In this document: positions 10,112-22,323 of the stretch, in pieces
Numbering within the stretch: position 1 is the first letter of the stretch
Layout: every line of letters starts with the position of its first letter
DNA from: Evernia prunastri
Lineage: Eukaryota > Ascomycota > Lecanoromycetes > Lecanorales > Parmeliaceae
Assembly: GCA_003184365.1 (NCBI GenBank)
Contig: NKYR01000006.1
Coordinates: 372,001 to 436,000, forward strand
Reading direction: 5' to 3'
DNA length: 64,000 nucleotides
Notes under the pieces: generated by a model
The model's input: the letters and a program-made list of their open reading frames with translations, nothing else
What the model was told of the DNA's origin: nothing
The model's database searches: none
Translations under genes and position numbers: made by a program

Positions 10112-11411
10112 AGAAAATTTCTCGATGGTTACTATCATGCTTCGCATAGCCCGCTAAATATGAGAGTCGACTTTAGGAGGATTTGAGACTACACCGCCGT
10201 GTGCGCAAACGCTCCTACTGCCTTTATTTGATTCCTCACTTAGTGGAAACTAATGGATGTTCTAGGAGCCAAATCACATGCTACCAGTCATAAGAACAGG
10301 AGCTCAAGAGCCCGGTAATTCTACCAAGGGATATTATCATATTTATGCAATTGTGAGATAAGGAGAGGCCGGAAATTAAATGCACATGAACAACATTGCA
10401 CGAAATTTACCTGATCAACTGGAGTCAGATAGGAAGCGCACGTATCCATGGACGGCGATCCGAACACATCCGCTTACTCACCTGGCGGAGTCCAGTGCAA
10501 AAGAACGTTTGAGACAATTGTCACCTTTTCCTGGCAACGCCCGTTCGGAATTTTCGCGCTCTCTGCTGCATGACTTTTGCTAAATTTTCTGGACCTCCGT
10601 ACTCTGATGCCATCAACAGTGGACCGGAAGGCCAATATTCCAAACCTCGAGCTTCAAACCTCTCGCCTTCTCACTCCGAAAAAAGTGAAAAGTATGTCCA
10701 TAACACTGTGCCACTCAGTCGCTACCGTTTCATCATTTACCGTACATCGCTAGAAACCCATACGATCTCTCTCAGACGCGCAGCGTTGCTTGTTCTTCTC
10801 CCTCGCTTGTCGCGATGCCAAACCTGCAATTGGTGACATTTTGTGTGCGGAGGTGTACCGTGATGAAGTCATGGTTCATGAGGTGACGAATGCAAGTACG
10901 AATGCTGCTTAGCTGCTTGGCTAGGTTAGTATATAAAAATGGTTAAAGTAATGTAGCCACTGAGGCGGTAGGTGTTTTAATCCAAAGAAAGGAAGCTTTG
11001 CAATTGCCTTGCCATGCTTAGTAGTAAGGTGGTAAGGTACTAAGTAAGGTGGTAAGTTAAGTACTTTAACTTTACGTGCTTACTTCTTCTATACCCCGCT
11101 AATTCGACCGACCTAGGTAGGTTTTGCCATCAGTGTAGAGTATTCGTCACTTTCCTTATAATTAATATAAAGCCTTTACTTACCCGCTGCAACCCTTCAG
11201 AAGAACAGTCCGTTTTAGCTTATTATATGTTGACCGTCGAGACCATTTCATCTTGTGCAAAACCACTTAGCAGCCGTCTGATCCGCTTAAACACTTCCCA
11301 TTTATTTTCCAAAATACGCGCTTCTGCTTCCAACATGGCAGTACGAGAGTCACCAAGATCTTCCCAATGCTTTCAATATCTGACACGCCCTTCTTCATTA
11401 GTCAGGTACAG
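10112..11411. other. Intergenic region, with short GTAAGGT repeats at 11020-11075
   Basis: No supported gene. Imperfect tandem copies of a unit close to AGTAAGGTGGTAAG lie at about 11020-11075. The 3' part should hold the promoter and first exon of the Ecm4-like gene, whose start I could not fix. Confidence 0.5.
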
Positions 11412-12741
11412 GTCAATCAATCACCAATTGGGCCGATAAGTCGGGCGAATTCAAAAGGGGACAGTCCCAGTTCCGGAGCCACATCTCAAAGCAATCGGGA
11501 GCAGAATTTCCCCCAGAGAAAGGCAGATATCATCTCTATGTCTCCTACGCCTGCCCTTGGGGTTCGTACCATCCTTCTTGACTAGCTGCCGCACTGGCAT
11601 TTGCTGAACCACAATGCAGCTCACCGTACGCTCATTGTTCGCAAATTAAAGGGCCTTGAAGATATCATTCCATATACTTCAGTCCATTGGGAGATGTTGG
11701 AAAAAGGTAGCTCCTCTCCCACTACGGAGCACCTTAAGGCAACGTTTGGTTATTGACTGTCAAAAGGATGGCGCTTCGCAACGGCAGAAGAGAATATACC
11801 GGGAGAAAACGTCACATTGGACCCAATACACAAGAACTTCACCCATCTTCGAGAAATCTACTTCGACGTTGATCCCGAGTACTCGGGTCGCTTTACCGTG
11901 CCAACTCTTTATGATATCAAGCAAAACAAGATAGTCAGCAATGAGGTGCGTCCCCAAGTCTTCTGAATGGCATATATAAGGACTCATGATGTCTGTAATC
12001 AGTCCAGCGAAATCATCCGAATGTTCTACACAGAATTTGACGATGTAATCTCTAACAAGTACAAGAGCGTTGATCTGTTCCCGGAGGAATTGAGAGCAGA
12101 AATTGAAGGGACAAATGATTGGACATACAACAATATCAACAATGGAGTCTACAAATCGGGCTTTGCTACGTACGCTTGTTTCCCCTGCGCGCGTTTCCCA
12201 CGCCCTGGTTGCAAATCCTTCCGCCACCAGCTTACCATTTCTAGAACGCAAGAAGCTTATGAAAAATCCGTCAAGCCCCTTTTTGCCTCTCTCGACCGCG
12301 CCGAAGCTCATCTTGCTAAACACGCTGCTCCCTACTATTTCGGTGCCAATATCACGGAAGCCGATGTTCGCCTCTATACTACCATCGTTCGCTTCGACCC
12401 TGTCTATGTGCAGCATTTCAAGTGCAACATCCGTGATATAAGATCGGGCTACCCTGCGCTGCATAAGTGGCTGAGGAAGCTGTACTGGGACGTACCGGCG
12501 TTCAAAGACACGACGCAATTCGAGCATATCAAAAATCACTACATAAAGAGTCACAGGCAGATAAATCCCTTCGTAAGATTCCTGGTTTCCTCCTCATGTT
12601 GCACACCAATCTCGCGCTGCAATGATTGACCTTTGCACATCGATATAGAGTATCACGCCAGTAGGCCCACTTCCAGACATCTTACCCAAAGACCAAGAGG
12701 TACCAGCTGCAACTGCGACGCTTCGGTCAACAAACCAATGA
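11412..12741 (+). CDS. ECM4: Glutathionyl-hydroquinone reductase (Ecm4/Gto2-type omega glutathione transferase); first exon not resolved
   Basis: The enzyme reduces glutathionyl-hydroquinones with glutathione through a catalytic cysteine. Supported exons are 11412-11561, 11620-11706, 11767-11945, 12003-12169, 12245-12572 and 12649-12741. All phases are consistent and the joined protein matches the family throughout: SGEFKR near the start, the catalytic motif ACPWAHRT split by an intron, WRFATAEE, the NDWTYNNINNGVYKSGFAT region and a C-terminal GST all-helical domain. The exon at 11412 needs a preceding exon ending in phase 1. ATGs at 11227 and 11335 are candidates but neither splices cleanly, so the true start is uncertain. 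No targeting signal can be judged. Confidence 0.85.
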
Positions 12742-13164
12742 TTGGACGATGATTCCGGTAGGCAGTGCAAGGGCCAGACCTGATCCGTAGATTGCAAAGC
12801 CAATCCGACTTTGCTTTAGCCGTCATTCTTGTACATACTTACGACGGCGAAGCGCAAATACCAATGAAAATATTGGTGAGCCTGCTGATGATTGGATTCA
12901 CAAGCTGGGAGATTCCATTACTAGGCAGAGAAAATGAATGATTCGTTGGAACTTCCGTTCCTCAGCCGACATCAAAAGACGTCAGATATATTTATAGTAA
13001 TTGTCCTCCACTTTGCAAACCCTACTGTCGCCTCAGGGGCACGGATCAGTCAGTCTGTGAATGCTAGCATGCGTATTATGTTTCTTTTAAAAACATCTTT
13101 TCTCTCCACCCGTTAGCTCTACGTCCAAAAAGACGTTATGATTTGCACTACCCAGTATGCCGAC
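12742..13164. other. Intergenic region between convergent Ecm4-like and protease genes
   Basis: About 420 bp between two convergent stops. I see nothing coding or structured in it. Confidence 0.6.
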
Positions 13165-14665
13165 CTATACATGAGGGGCAAATCCAATCCGCATCGCACC
13201 GGCATCGAAGACGACGAACTGTGAGGCAAACATGATGTCGCCAAGTACATTTAGCCCTTGACCTTTGTTTGATTGAATGCCTCCATAGCAGTCTTATGCG
13301 GTTCTCTGTCAGTACAGTCTGGTAGACGAGCTGATCAATGGCTAAAGCTCACCTGAAGTTCCCGGTACTGACGTGTAATTCAGGAGGCTCCCTGGTATTG
13401 TGACCATTCGAGTCCCTCCGATGCCGAAGCTGAAACTAGGGAGCGCTGTATCGCACGGAAAAATTTTCCCCTGTTTATCGTCCGTGCTCGTTGGGATTTT
13501 CGCATAGTAGTTATTTACGATAGCTGGATCCAGCATGAGGAGTGACGACCCTGTGTCTGCGATTGCAGGACTAAGAACGCCTCCATATGTGTCACCAGCA
13601 ACGGCGTATTGGCTGAGGTCGAACTGCCAAAGACCGGCGGAGCTGTTGATTGCGGCGTAGGTAAGAGGCGCTTGGTAGGCTGAAGAATCGATCGTGCCAA
13701 ACTCGTATTGGCCTGGAGTTCCTACTTTGAGATTGGCAGTAAAAACGTTATCCTTGAGCTTGGGTGCTGCGTTCTCAAAAAAGGTTGGCATCGGGGACGG
13801 CCTGATGCTGTTACCAGACTGCGAGAAACCCAAACCAACGATACCGTCCGAATTGGTGTCGTCACTGAATTGGGGACTGACAATGCTCGGCAGCTGTTGA
13901 TGATTTCAGAGTCAGCAAATACTACTCATCAAGATGTTTTTCGTTTTGGAATGCGCTTTCAGAGTATGAAGCCAGACAACGAAGTGTTTTGAGTGCACGT
14001 ACCTCAACCGCTTGACCCACAACGGTGATGCTGCCTATCTGCACGCTATCCTTGCCCACGTCTCCACTGGTGCTTGAATTATCCCCGTACCACATGTCGA
14101 ATGAGGCGCCTGGAATGCTCTCGAAAGATTTGGACTCCGACGGGTTGTAGATGGCATCATGGCCTGTCTGATTAGCTTCTGGCAAAGCTGTGTTGAATAC
14201 CCAACTATGCAGAAGATCAGTCAAGATGACTGGAAAGCGGACTCGACGAATGGATGGGTTAGATACATACAAATCCGCGGAACCGGTATCGAGGTCCATG
14301 TTGAATATCTGCTCACCAATTTGGACGGGGCATAGATACTCGGTATTTGTCCCATAGGCCTTCGCGGTGACGATTCCGGAACTCGTGCCACCTCCTCCTA
14401 TGGCGACATCTTCTTTGATTGTTGAGTGTACCGGGTTGGCGACAACATCTTCGTTAAACGAAACAGGCGCACTGAGCCCTACAGGACGCTTCCAATTGCG
14501 TCTTCGGTATGCTTTCTCCAGTACCAGGGCACCATTCTTGGGTCCCGAAGCGACAGCACGGCGGTGGATTTTGTAAGACCCTCCATGGCCTTTGGAGGGA
14601 GCGGCAGATATGGATAACAGTGAGAGGGAGAAGCAGAGTAGCACTGAGCTCATTAGGTGATGCAT
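13165..14665 (-). CDS. Secreted pepsin-type aspartic protease (family A1)
   Basis: Acid endopeptidase likely secreted for nutrition. Exons (5' to 3') are 14665-14271, 14204-14003, 13893-13353 and 13262-13165, giving 411 aa. A hydrophobic signal peptide (about 4-22) precedes a propeptide. The first catalytic motif is DLDTGSADF, interrupted after Asp-Phe by intron 1; the second is IADTGSSLL. The DMWYGDNSS flap-region Tyr is present, and the C-terminal FGDIMF-like block (here LGDIMFASQFVVFD) completes the fold. Introns are 66, 109 and 90 nt. The long CT/GA-rich leader upstream (to about 15114) gives antisense-like open frames that I do not accept. Full length for the family. Confidence 0.92.
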
Positions 14666-15316
14666 GATACAAGGACGCTGACGAGCAGGCCCGGAAAAGG
14701 TTCTGAGGCCGCGTCAAGTGGCCTTTGCTGAACGGTGTTGTGTAGAACCCACGAAGGAGACCAGCACTTTCGTGGTGCACTGCAGAAACTGTATGTGCGG
14801 ATGAAAAGATGGATACTATGTAGTGCAGAAGATGCAAGGCTAGATTGATGCTCGACCGACAGGGTATGTCTTCGTTGTGAATTATTAGAGGATAGAGAAG
14901 GAGTGGAGGCAAGAGATGAAAATAGGCACCGGCAAAAGAATGAATCCGTGTGCTCAAGTCGGTGAGCGACAACAATCAATTGCCAAAGGAAAGTAACGAG
15001 AGACGAAAAGGAAAAAAGAATTGACGAAGTAGAGTGAAGAAACAGAGGGGACGACGGGGAGAGTGATAAGGAGAGGATTGTTTGGGTAGGCATAGCGGCA
15101 ATGATACCGTTCATCCTTTCTACGGCGATCCGAGTAGGTTACGTACTAGTGGAGGCCAAGACATGCAATCTACCTTAAGGTACGAGGGTATTCGTGGTAC
15201 TATACTTGTGACCAGTAGCAAACGAGCGATATAGGTGGGACAGGGTCACACTCAGAGGAAGCATGTAAGACGGAAGACCCATTAAAGTAAAGCCGCGAAA
15301 GGATAAAAATAATAGG

Positions 15317-15408
15317 TACGGAGAGATCTCTACATTATCAACGTTAACATTGTTAAATATTATAAAAATTATTATTAAAATAGCTAACTAGGTAGAGATC
15401 TCTCTGTA
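15317..15408. repeat. 92-bp inverted-repeat element (MITE-like)
   Basis: Terminal 17-bp inverted repeats (15317-15333 and 15392-15408) contain AGAGATCTCT and differ at one position (C/T). The interior is almost pure A+T. Each end carries TA, as expected for a mariner-type target duplication, but the assignment is only suggestive. Confidence 0.55.
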
Positions 15409-17069
15409 TCTCTATAGCTTCTATTATAGTTGTTTTTATATATAAGAAATCCATCAGAAGTTCAATTGTATTACTAGTATCACTCAGTGCGCGAAGACCA
15501 GATTAGCTAGTGCCCACTCCGGAAAAACCGCCCTGAGTACGGAGTACTCGTGTTCATCCAAAGCAGGAGAAAGGGGACGCGTATGCGGGTGTGGTGGCAT
15601 CAAATCTTTCTTACTCGCCTACCGGAGTAAACTTGAAACCTCACTAATCATTATTAGGCGTGCATGAGGCCCGCCCCAGAATGGCCATGAGACGGCGTCA
15701 AGAACGTCAAACATTCAGGGGTCAACAAATCATATCAATCTACGTGCCCCGCGTCCCGGCCTTTTCCATTTATCCGCCCTTAAAGAGAAATTAAGGTAAA
15801 GTACTACAGTAAGGTACAGCCTGAAATAACACAGTCCTTTGAATGCACTTCAATCCTACTTGTAGTCCGTTACCATTATTGGACAATTTGATATGCCCAA
15901 ACCGAGGAATGGTGAAACACGTAATTAATACCCACTGAACGTGCTAAGCTTGTGGCGCCACTAGTCGAGACCTCGCGTGCCTCCGACTATCGCCAACCTC
16001 ACATCATCACATGCTTGTGCGCTACAACCAGCGATCAGATTACTCGAAATTGAACCAATGTACCCTCAGTACCTACTTCAACTGGAGGAAATGATCGAAT
16101 GAAACCCACCGACTTACTCCGTCTCTGCAGCGCGACCGAGGTGTTTGACACACGCTGCTGCTGAATGCTGCAGAACCTATACTCGATGCAGCTACAGATT
16201 AGATTTGTACCCTACAAAGGCTTCTTCTTGTCACTTGATTTCAGGAGGTGATACGCGTTTGCACGAGATTGTAAATAAGACCCGTACTATTGACCCACGG
16301 CTCGAGACAACCAATGCTACCGTCTACGTTATATAAGCTGATACGCTATACTAGGGCTGAAGAGCGTACCTACCTTAGGTTACGCGAGAGATCACGCGGT
16401 GCGAATAAATCTAACTTACTCTACTTAAAGAATAGTCTAATCAAGATTCCTCGCTCCCCAAATATATAGAATGAACAGATAAGCTCAGTCAAGGCTACGT
16501 CTGTCATAAGTCAATCGCTGGCAACTATAAGGGATAGGAATAGTATCAAAATGTATATCGCTTGTCGTGTTCTTTTTAATGATTTCCTTGAATGTCAGTA
16601 GTTGTGAAGTACAAGGAATAATCATTGAACGTAGATGCTGTGTAGGGTGGTTCTATACATTTAACAACGAGACTTGTAATCGGCTAATCGTGGCCCCTAC
16701 TATTCGCTTCGCTCATATAGTGATGGGAGGTGAATAGTTCTAGACCTTTGCCGCCTGTCCCATAGTAGAGTTGAGTCTACATATCATTGCCATACATGTT
16801 ACAAGAGTCACGATCTTCAATCCTAGGACGTGCATACGGACCGGTGCATTTCGGGACATGCCGAGTCTTTGTGTAAAAGATAATAGGGAAGTTTCGTTCC
16901 TTACAGTCGGGCTTCCACAAACGTGATCTGACAGTCGACGGTTTGTGTGTTTCTCGGGTTTTTATTTCGGATTTCCAGGTGCTGAACCGCCTTGCCATGA
17001 AAAGATGCGAACACTTAAACGCTGGGCCATCAACTCCGAAAAGCAACTATTGAGCTTGTAGCAATGAGT

Positions 17070-17101
17070 ACACTTAGGAGTGAGAACACTTAGGAGTGAG
17101 A
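17070..17101. repeat. 16-bp tandem duplication
   Basis: ACACTTAGGAGTGAGA occurs twice in direct succession (17070-17085 and 17086-17101), just beyond the 3' end of the minus-strand gene ending at 17135. Confidence 0.8.
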
Positions 17102-17134
17102 ATAAAACTGCAATGGACTGCAATGGTCCGTGTG

Positions 17135-19037
17135 TCATGCTCTGCCAGGTCCCCCACCAGCTCGCTGCGCTGGACTGGCTTGATTAGCTGGGATCTTCTT
17201 CGGACTCTTTCTCTTTGCTGCTTTTGGTGTCGAAAATTCATGCGTTCCCGAGAAACCATGCTCACCCTTCCCTAGCGACTCCTCTCCGATTACCATAGGC
17301 CATGATTGTCCGGTGAGACGAGCGCCTTCTTCCCTTTCAATATGAAGCCAAGTCTGTTCGGTCTTTTCATACCCCTCGGGACTCATATACTTCACAGCAT
17401 CACCCTCTCGACCAGGAAACTTTCGGACAGTGAATTGCGTGCTTCCAGAAGGTGCAGCTTGATCTGAAGGAATTCTGGAGGCGGTTTCTGCAATGACCCA
17501 ATTACTGCCTCTGCCGGGTACTTCTTGTGCATTGATTTCCACGAGACCACCACCTTCGACAGGCAAAAAATGTCGCGGTGGAAGCACTTCCACGTCCACT
17601 ATTGGCTGAATTCGGTGATAGACGTCATGGGTGTGTATCTCACGGGTAATGAGCTCCTCGCGGACATGGTGGACAGCCCTATGAACCTCTTCATGGACGA
17701 CGGCTATAATAGTAACAAGTCAGCTTTTTTTTTCAGTGGTTCACAGTTTAGAGATAGGACTGACCTGGTGCCACAGTTTCAACGACCTGAGTGTCGTAAG
17801 TATTGGTCTTTGCTCGGTCCACAACATCCTGAGGGTCCCGCAGGCCTGGCTGGCTTGCGGAGATTGGTCTCGATCTGTTGAGGATGCTGGATGGCTGGGG
17901 AGAAGAATCTGCCTGGCGATCATTGTACCCATGGCTTGCAGTCGAAGGTGTAGACGGTAAAGGTTTGGGGTAACTCTGCTGTCGGCTATGGCCTTTCTGA
18001 GCCATGGGAGGTGGTGAGGCTTGAACGGATGAGTATGGTGTACTTATAGACGTGCCTACTTGTTTTCTAGGGACCGAGTTCTGTCGTGCTAGACCTGCAT
18101 CATCCTCATCTTGTAATTTAGACGAGTCGTAGGTGTTGGTTCTTGGGCTTGACGGTGGATCTCCTCGATACGGCTGAGACATCGAAAATCCCCGATCGTT
18201 GCTTCCGTCAATGGATCTGATAGTTGCAGCGTTATTTCGTGGAAAAAATTCTCGATTTTGAGAAGTAGCACTTGTCCGAGGAGCAACTTCTTGGTGTTGA
18301 GGAGTAGTGTGGTTCCGCGGAAGATACTCTTGGCGCTGGGGAGTGGTGTTGTTCAGGGTAGCGTATTCTTGTTGTTGAGGAGCGGCATTGTTCCAGGGAG
18401 CGTATCCTTGTTCTTGAAGAGTGTCCCTTTGAGCATTTCCCTGATTGTGAAGGATGCCTCTGTTCACATTGTGTCCTTGATGGGGCGTACGTGTAGTCGT
18501 GACAGTCTGTGTCACCGTTGTTGGAGCTGTTTGGAGGTTAGTACTCCCTTGCACAATGTGATAACCATACAACATCTAACATTCTACATTACCCATATTA
18601 AGGCCAGAGAAATCTTGTGGAAGGTCACGCCTGCGCCCCTCATGTTGACCTCCCGTGGGCATTGCTGATTCCTGCTGGTACAGTTCGTCGGGCCTAGCTC
18701 CGGCTGGTGGTGGTGAAATCATGTGAGGAGCGCGCTTCGATGTTTCATGCTGATTCGGGGTAGTTGATCGATAGGGTACATTGTGATGGGTACCCGAATT
18801 GCGGCGACTGCGCGAAACAGACGACTTACGCCCTTGCTGTAAAATGACTGAACTGTCGTTTCCCTTGACAGGGTATTCTCCGGTCTGAGGAAGTTCGCCA
18901 GGCTTTGTTGACTGGTAAAGGGAGGTACGAAGAGCTGGGTCGCTCCTGTCGGTATTGGGTGCCCGAGTACGCTCAGCTGGTTGTTCAGCATCGCTGTCCC
19001 TTTTACGGTGGAATAGCTTTTTCATACGAGACGCCAT
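17135..19037 (-). CDS. Conserved fungal protein with C-terminal REIHTHD-type domain, function unknown
   Basis: Exons are 19037-18593, 18526-17765 and 17703-17135, giving 591 aa with consistent phases. Residues 1-150 are basic and Ser/Arg-rich (start MASRMKKLFHRKR). The middle (about 150-400) is low-complexity, with repeated NN-T/A-PQ-Q-EY-type units of about 13 residues and many Gln and Pro. The conserved C-terminal part begins at ETVAPAVVHEE and contains ITREIHTHDVYHR followed by VDVEVLPPRHF. No signal peptide or membrane segment is visible; the Ser/Pro/Gln-rich body looks disordered and cytosolic or nuclear. A related motif is present in the divergent neighbour starting at 20185. I recognise the C-terminal region as conserved in ascomycetes but know no function. 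The ATG at 19037 is chosen; an upstream GTG is not credible. Confidence 0.8.
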
Positions 19038-20184
19038 GGATATTCTAAGGAGACAACAGCGACGGAATTGAAGTGCAAAAGAAGCGACTTGGTGCGGTCC
19101 AGAGCACGGCGTCTGTCCCCTCGCCACCCAAGGCTCGTTTACTTTTCAGCCAGTATTCGTATATGCAACAGACAGGACGAATAATGCTAATAAATCTTGA
19201 ATAATCATCCTAGCCCACAGGAACCACAGGTAAACTCGTAAGGTTAGGTATGGTGACTAGGCGGGTTTACGTAGGTAAATATGTACTCTAGATTGAAGCT
19301 CTCGTAATTTTTAGGCGCTAAAGGCGGGTGCACGTCAGTGTAAAGCTTTTAGTTGTCTATGCTAAGTTGCTAACCTGTACAAGCCAAATTATTTGATTGA
19401 AGAGGCAGGTCTAGAGATATAGTACGGATCCTTCCGTACACATTGGCCCCCCTTTTGTATTGAGGAATTTGCTAGGCCAAATAGTATCAGCGTCCACGCC
19501 AATCGACAAGGCGAGGGAGGGGTCGGTCTGTAAGACGAGGGTGTGATACCTCTCAGACTCTCTCATACACATGATTACAGAATATAGAGTACCAAAGCCA
19601 CGCAAACACGCCATTTACGCCCACGCTAAGTTACTTCAAAGTTTGAGAAATGTACCTAGTACTTATAGACTATACCCAGTATGGCCGACTTGTGCCGTCT
19701 CTCTAGAGGTTTGTGGCCTAGGAGGCAACCTTAAGTATCTGATCAGTCCGTGATGAGTCCGATTGGATCAGATCTGACGTCTTTTCCAACATAAAATCGC
19801 ACCCAGAAACTTGATTTACAAAATTTGGTAGTAGGTAGTGTTTTGATTTTTGAAGAGTGGCAGCTAGTTAATATTGATCTGGACCCTCGACGCCAAGGTT
19901 GGAAATCTGGAATATGCAGATCGCGCAGGGTATGACAGCATCCCAGTCCATGACGTAGATTTCCCACGCGGGAGACCATTATTGCTCCTTCTCCTTCTCC
20001 CCGCCAATTCTGTTTGTTTTGTTCTCCTCACTTTCCTCTCCTCTTCCCATTCAACTTTACTTCTCATCCCACCTTTCTCGCTCCACACAAGACTACACGT
20101 CTTGCAAAAACTCATTCGACATTGCCTCTTCCTGAAGTATACCTACAGAAACAATCGTAATATCAATCGTCATTATCATTCAAG
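19038..20184. promoter_or_regulatory. Divergent promoter region of the two REIH/REVH-motif genes
   Basis: About 1.15 kb between divergent start codons. Positions 19980-20090 on the + strand are strongly CT-rich (CTCCTTCTCC, TCCTCTCCTC), a feature seen in promoters of highly expressed fungal genes. It precedes the gene at 20185. No gene is supported here. Confidence 0.5.
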
Positions 20185-21413
20185 ATGGATAAAGCCAAGG
20201 CAGCGGTCAGCGATTTCATGTGAGTATCTACATTGACTGCCAGGACTTACTGCCACCAGTCTTCTGATCCGTCTTCTCTTGAGTCATTCGTACAAGCAAT
20301 AGACTCTGAGTCTGTCTGCCACTACTTATCTTGGACTCATCGACCTCTGACTTTCATTTCGTGGATTCTGCTGATCATACATCTCTCATACAGGCAAAAG
20401 GCTGGTCACCATGACACCACAGTCCATGAGAAGGTCGCTCCCGCCGTGGTCAACGAACAAGTGATCAAGCAGCGTCATGAGGAGGCTCAGACAGCCATTG
20501 ATCGCGAGGTGCACCAAGACCATTACCATACCTCTGTCCAGCCGGTCAAGGATCGCGAGGTTCTCCCGGAACAACATTCCCACCGAATGGCCGCCGTTGA
20601 GCAGCGTGAGGTCCAACACGGTGACTCCAACGCCATCAAGGCTCGTCTTGAACAAGAGCGTTTGCAGTTCCAGGACAGCCGCACGGAAGCTGGTACCAAG
20701 GAGACCCACTCTGTTGCGCCGGTCATTGCTGGCGAGCATGTGCACCACCATGTTCATGAGGTCCGTGATTCAACTGCAAGACCCAAAAACTCACTGCTAA
20801 ACCATGCTTTAGACCATCCAGCCGGTTGTCCAGAAGGAAACTATTCAGCCATCCGTTGTCCACACCACTGTCCCCATTCACGAGGTCCATCAAAATGAAG
20901 CCAAGCACCACGCCGCATCCGCTCTACCCGCCGTCAGCATGGCTGACTTCAAGAAGCAAGGTGGAAGCTTGACTGGTCGTGAAGAGCGATACGATGGTTT
21001 CGAGGGCGAGCCAAGAGCCGTTGGTAGCGCTCTGGGAGGAGGTTCGTCGACTGGTGGTACATCAAACTACGGAAATACCGGCCTTGACAGTTCTCGTGGG
21101 ACAACCGGCCACCACGGCACTGGTGCTGGGCTCGACAGCTCCCGCGGCACCACTAGCAGCACCGGCTATGATAATACCGGCAGCGGTGGATATGACAACA
21201 CCACCACTACTGGAAAGAAGCCAGGACTCATGTAAGGACATTCCACTTTTTGCTCTTGATTTTGGTGCTGACTTTATTCAGGGACAAGCTTAATCCGTAT
21301 GTTCATCTCAAGGTGACCCCTATTCAATATCAAAAGTGGAGGTAGCTGACTGTGCTTTGAATCATAGAATGAAAGACTCCGACGGAGACGGCAAGCGCGG
21401 TGTGGGTAACTAG
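20185..21413 (+). CDS. Histidine/glutamate-rich 'allergen-like' conserved fungal protein
   Basis: Exons are 20185-20219, 20394-20760, 20813-21231, a 15-nt microexon 21282-21296 and 21368-21413 (293 aa, phases consistent). The start is MDKAKAAVSDF. The body is hydrophilic, rich in His, Glu and Val, with VAPAVVNEQV, DREVHQDHYH, then KDREVLPEQH, later VHHHVHE and TIQPSVVHTTVPIHEV. The C-terminus is a Gly/Ser/Thr-rich tail ending DKLNPMKDSDGDGK. No signal peptide is visible. Homologues in ascomycetes are commonly labelled 'allergen' in databases; the molecular role is not established, and its hydrophilic repetitive nature hints at a stress/desiccation-type protein (inference). Intron 1 is long (174 nt) for this window. 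It is transcribed away from the gene at 17135-19037, which shares its motif. Confidence 0.88.
21282..21296 (+). other. 15-nt microexon
   Basis: Flanked by GTAAGG...TTCAG and GTATGT...CATAG introns. It encodes DKLNP with neighbouring bases. Its inclusion joins the Gly-rich tail to the final MKDSDGDGK exon as in homologues. Confidence 0.8.
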
Positions 21414-22323
21414 ATCTATTCACGAGCTGTCATGATTCATTGACCACGGATGATGGATGGATGGCACCTTGGCGTTCACAGTAAAGGCCCGGAGATTGAG
21501 ACTATTCCATTGAGCTTGGCTCAGCAGATTGTGTTTATACCGTCAAAAAATTGATACCAGAGAATCAACAAAGACATAATTACTATGAGATTTTTCATGA
21601 CCTTACGAAAGCGAGATGATAGGTACTTAATCTGCTTGAGCTCAACCGCCCTTGAAGCTCGCTCTCGTGGGCCCCTGTCGTCTAATTCCTGTCCTGGGTC
21701 CTTGTAAACGTCTAACATCGGTGTGATTTCTTTCTCAGGATTTTCACTATCAAATTTTCCCTCTTACAACGGTTCTACAGGATATAATAAGATACCGTCG
21801 GTACAAGCCCGAGGCCACTACTCAAGTAGGGAGGATTTGGTCAAGGCAAAGGATTTGTTATATCTTCGGCGCAAACATGTAAATGCCATCTTAGCTCGTA
21901 TTTCTTTCGTGATAATAATCTCTGTATGTCTCGCTTCAAGAATAGTTCTTTACCCCAATGAATTCGGTACCTTTTGGCACCGGTATCGCTCTACGACGCC
22001 GGTGGTTCATTGTTTTCGGTATATCTTGCTATACAACACATGAGCGAGCAGAGATCATAGAAGGTTCATGGCTTGATCAATGTGACTTCTTTTGTGCAGA
22101 AGGAGTAAGATAGGTAGTGATTACGTAGCATTGTGCTTGTGCATGCATCGCAAACGCCCACAAAGTTGGCTTCATCCGAACAAAACCTGAGACCGTCACT
22201 GCATTCAGTTGTATGGATCCGCTGAGCTTGCTATTCTAGGATTCTAGGCTTCTTAAAGTCCCTAGCGGGATTTTACCTCAATACACTCCCAAACTTCAAT
22301 GAACTAATAACCTCCCCACTTGG
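21414..22323. other. Intergenic region between convergent allergen-like gene and POL32
   Basis: About 0.9 kb between two convergent stops. Only short unsupported frames occur, and no repeat is seen. Confidence 0.6.

Larger units (their letters stand above)
14666..17134. other. 2.5-kb intergenic region
   Basis: It contains a CT-rich (minus-strand) leader of the protease gene to about 15115, a small A+T-rich inverted-repeat element at 15317-15408, and two short tandem duplications near 17070-17126. No gene is supported. Confidence 0.6.

Noticed and set aside
11041..11075. Short GTAAGGT-like repeats as a CRISPR-like or telomeric array
   Set aside because: Units are too short and irregular, have no spacers, and lie inside an ordinary intergenic region of a eukaryote.
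11760..12554. 264-codon minus-strand frame across the Ecm4-like gene
   Set aside because: It is the antisense shadow of a six-exon gene whose joined exons match the glutathionyl-hydroquinone reductase family.
14653..15114. Minus-strand frames of 150-170 codons upstream of the aspartic protease
   Set aside because: They are Ser/Leu-rich translations of a CT-rich leader, in frames other than the protease, with no conserved features. They are probably 5' UTR.
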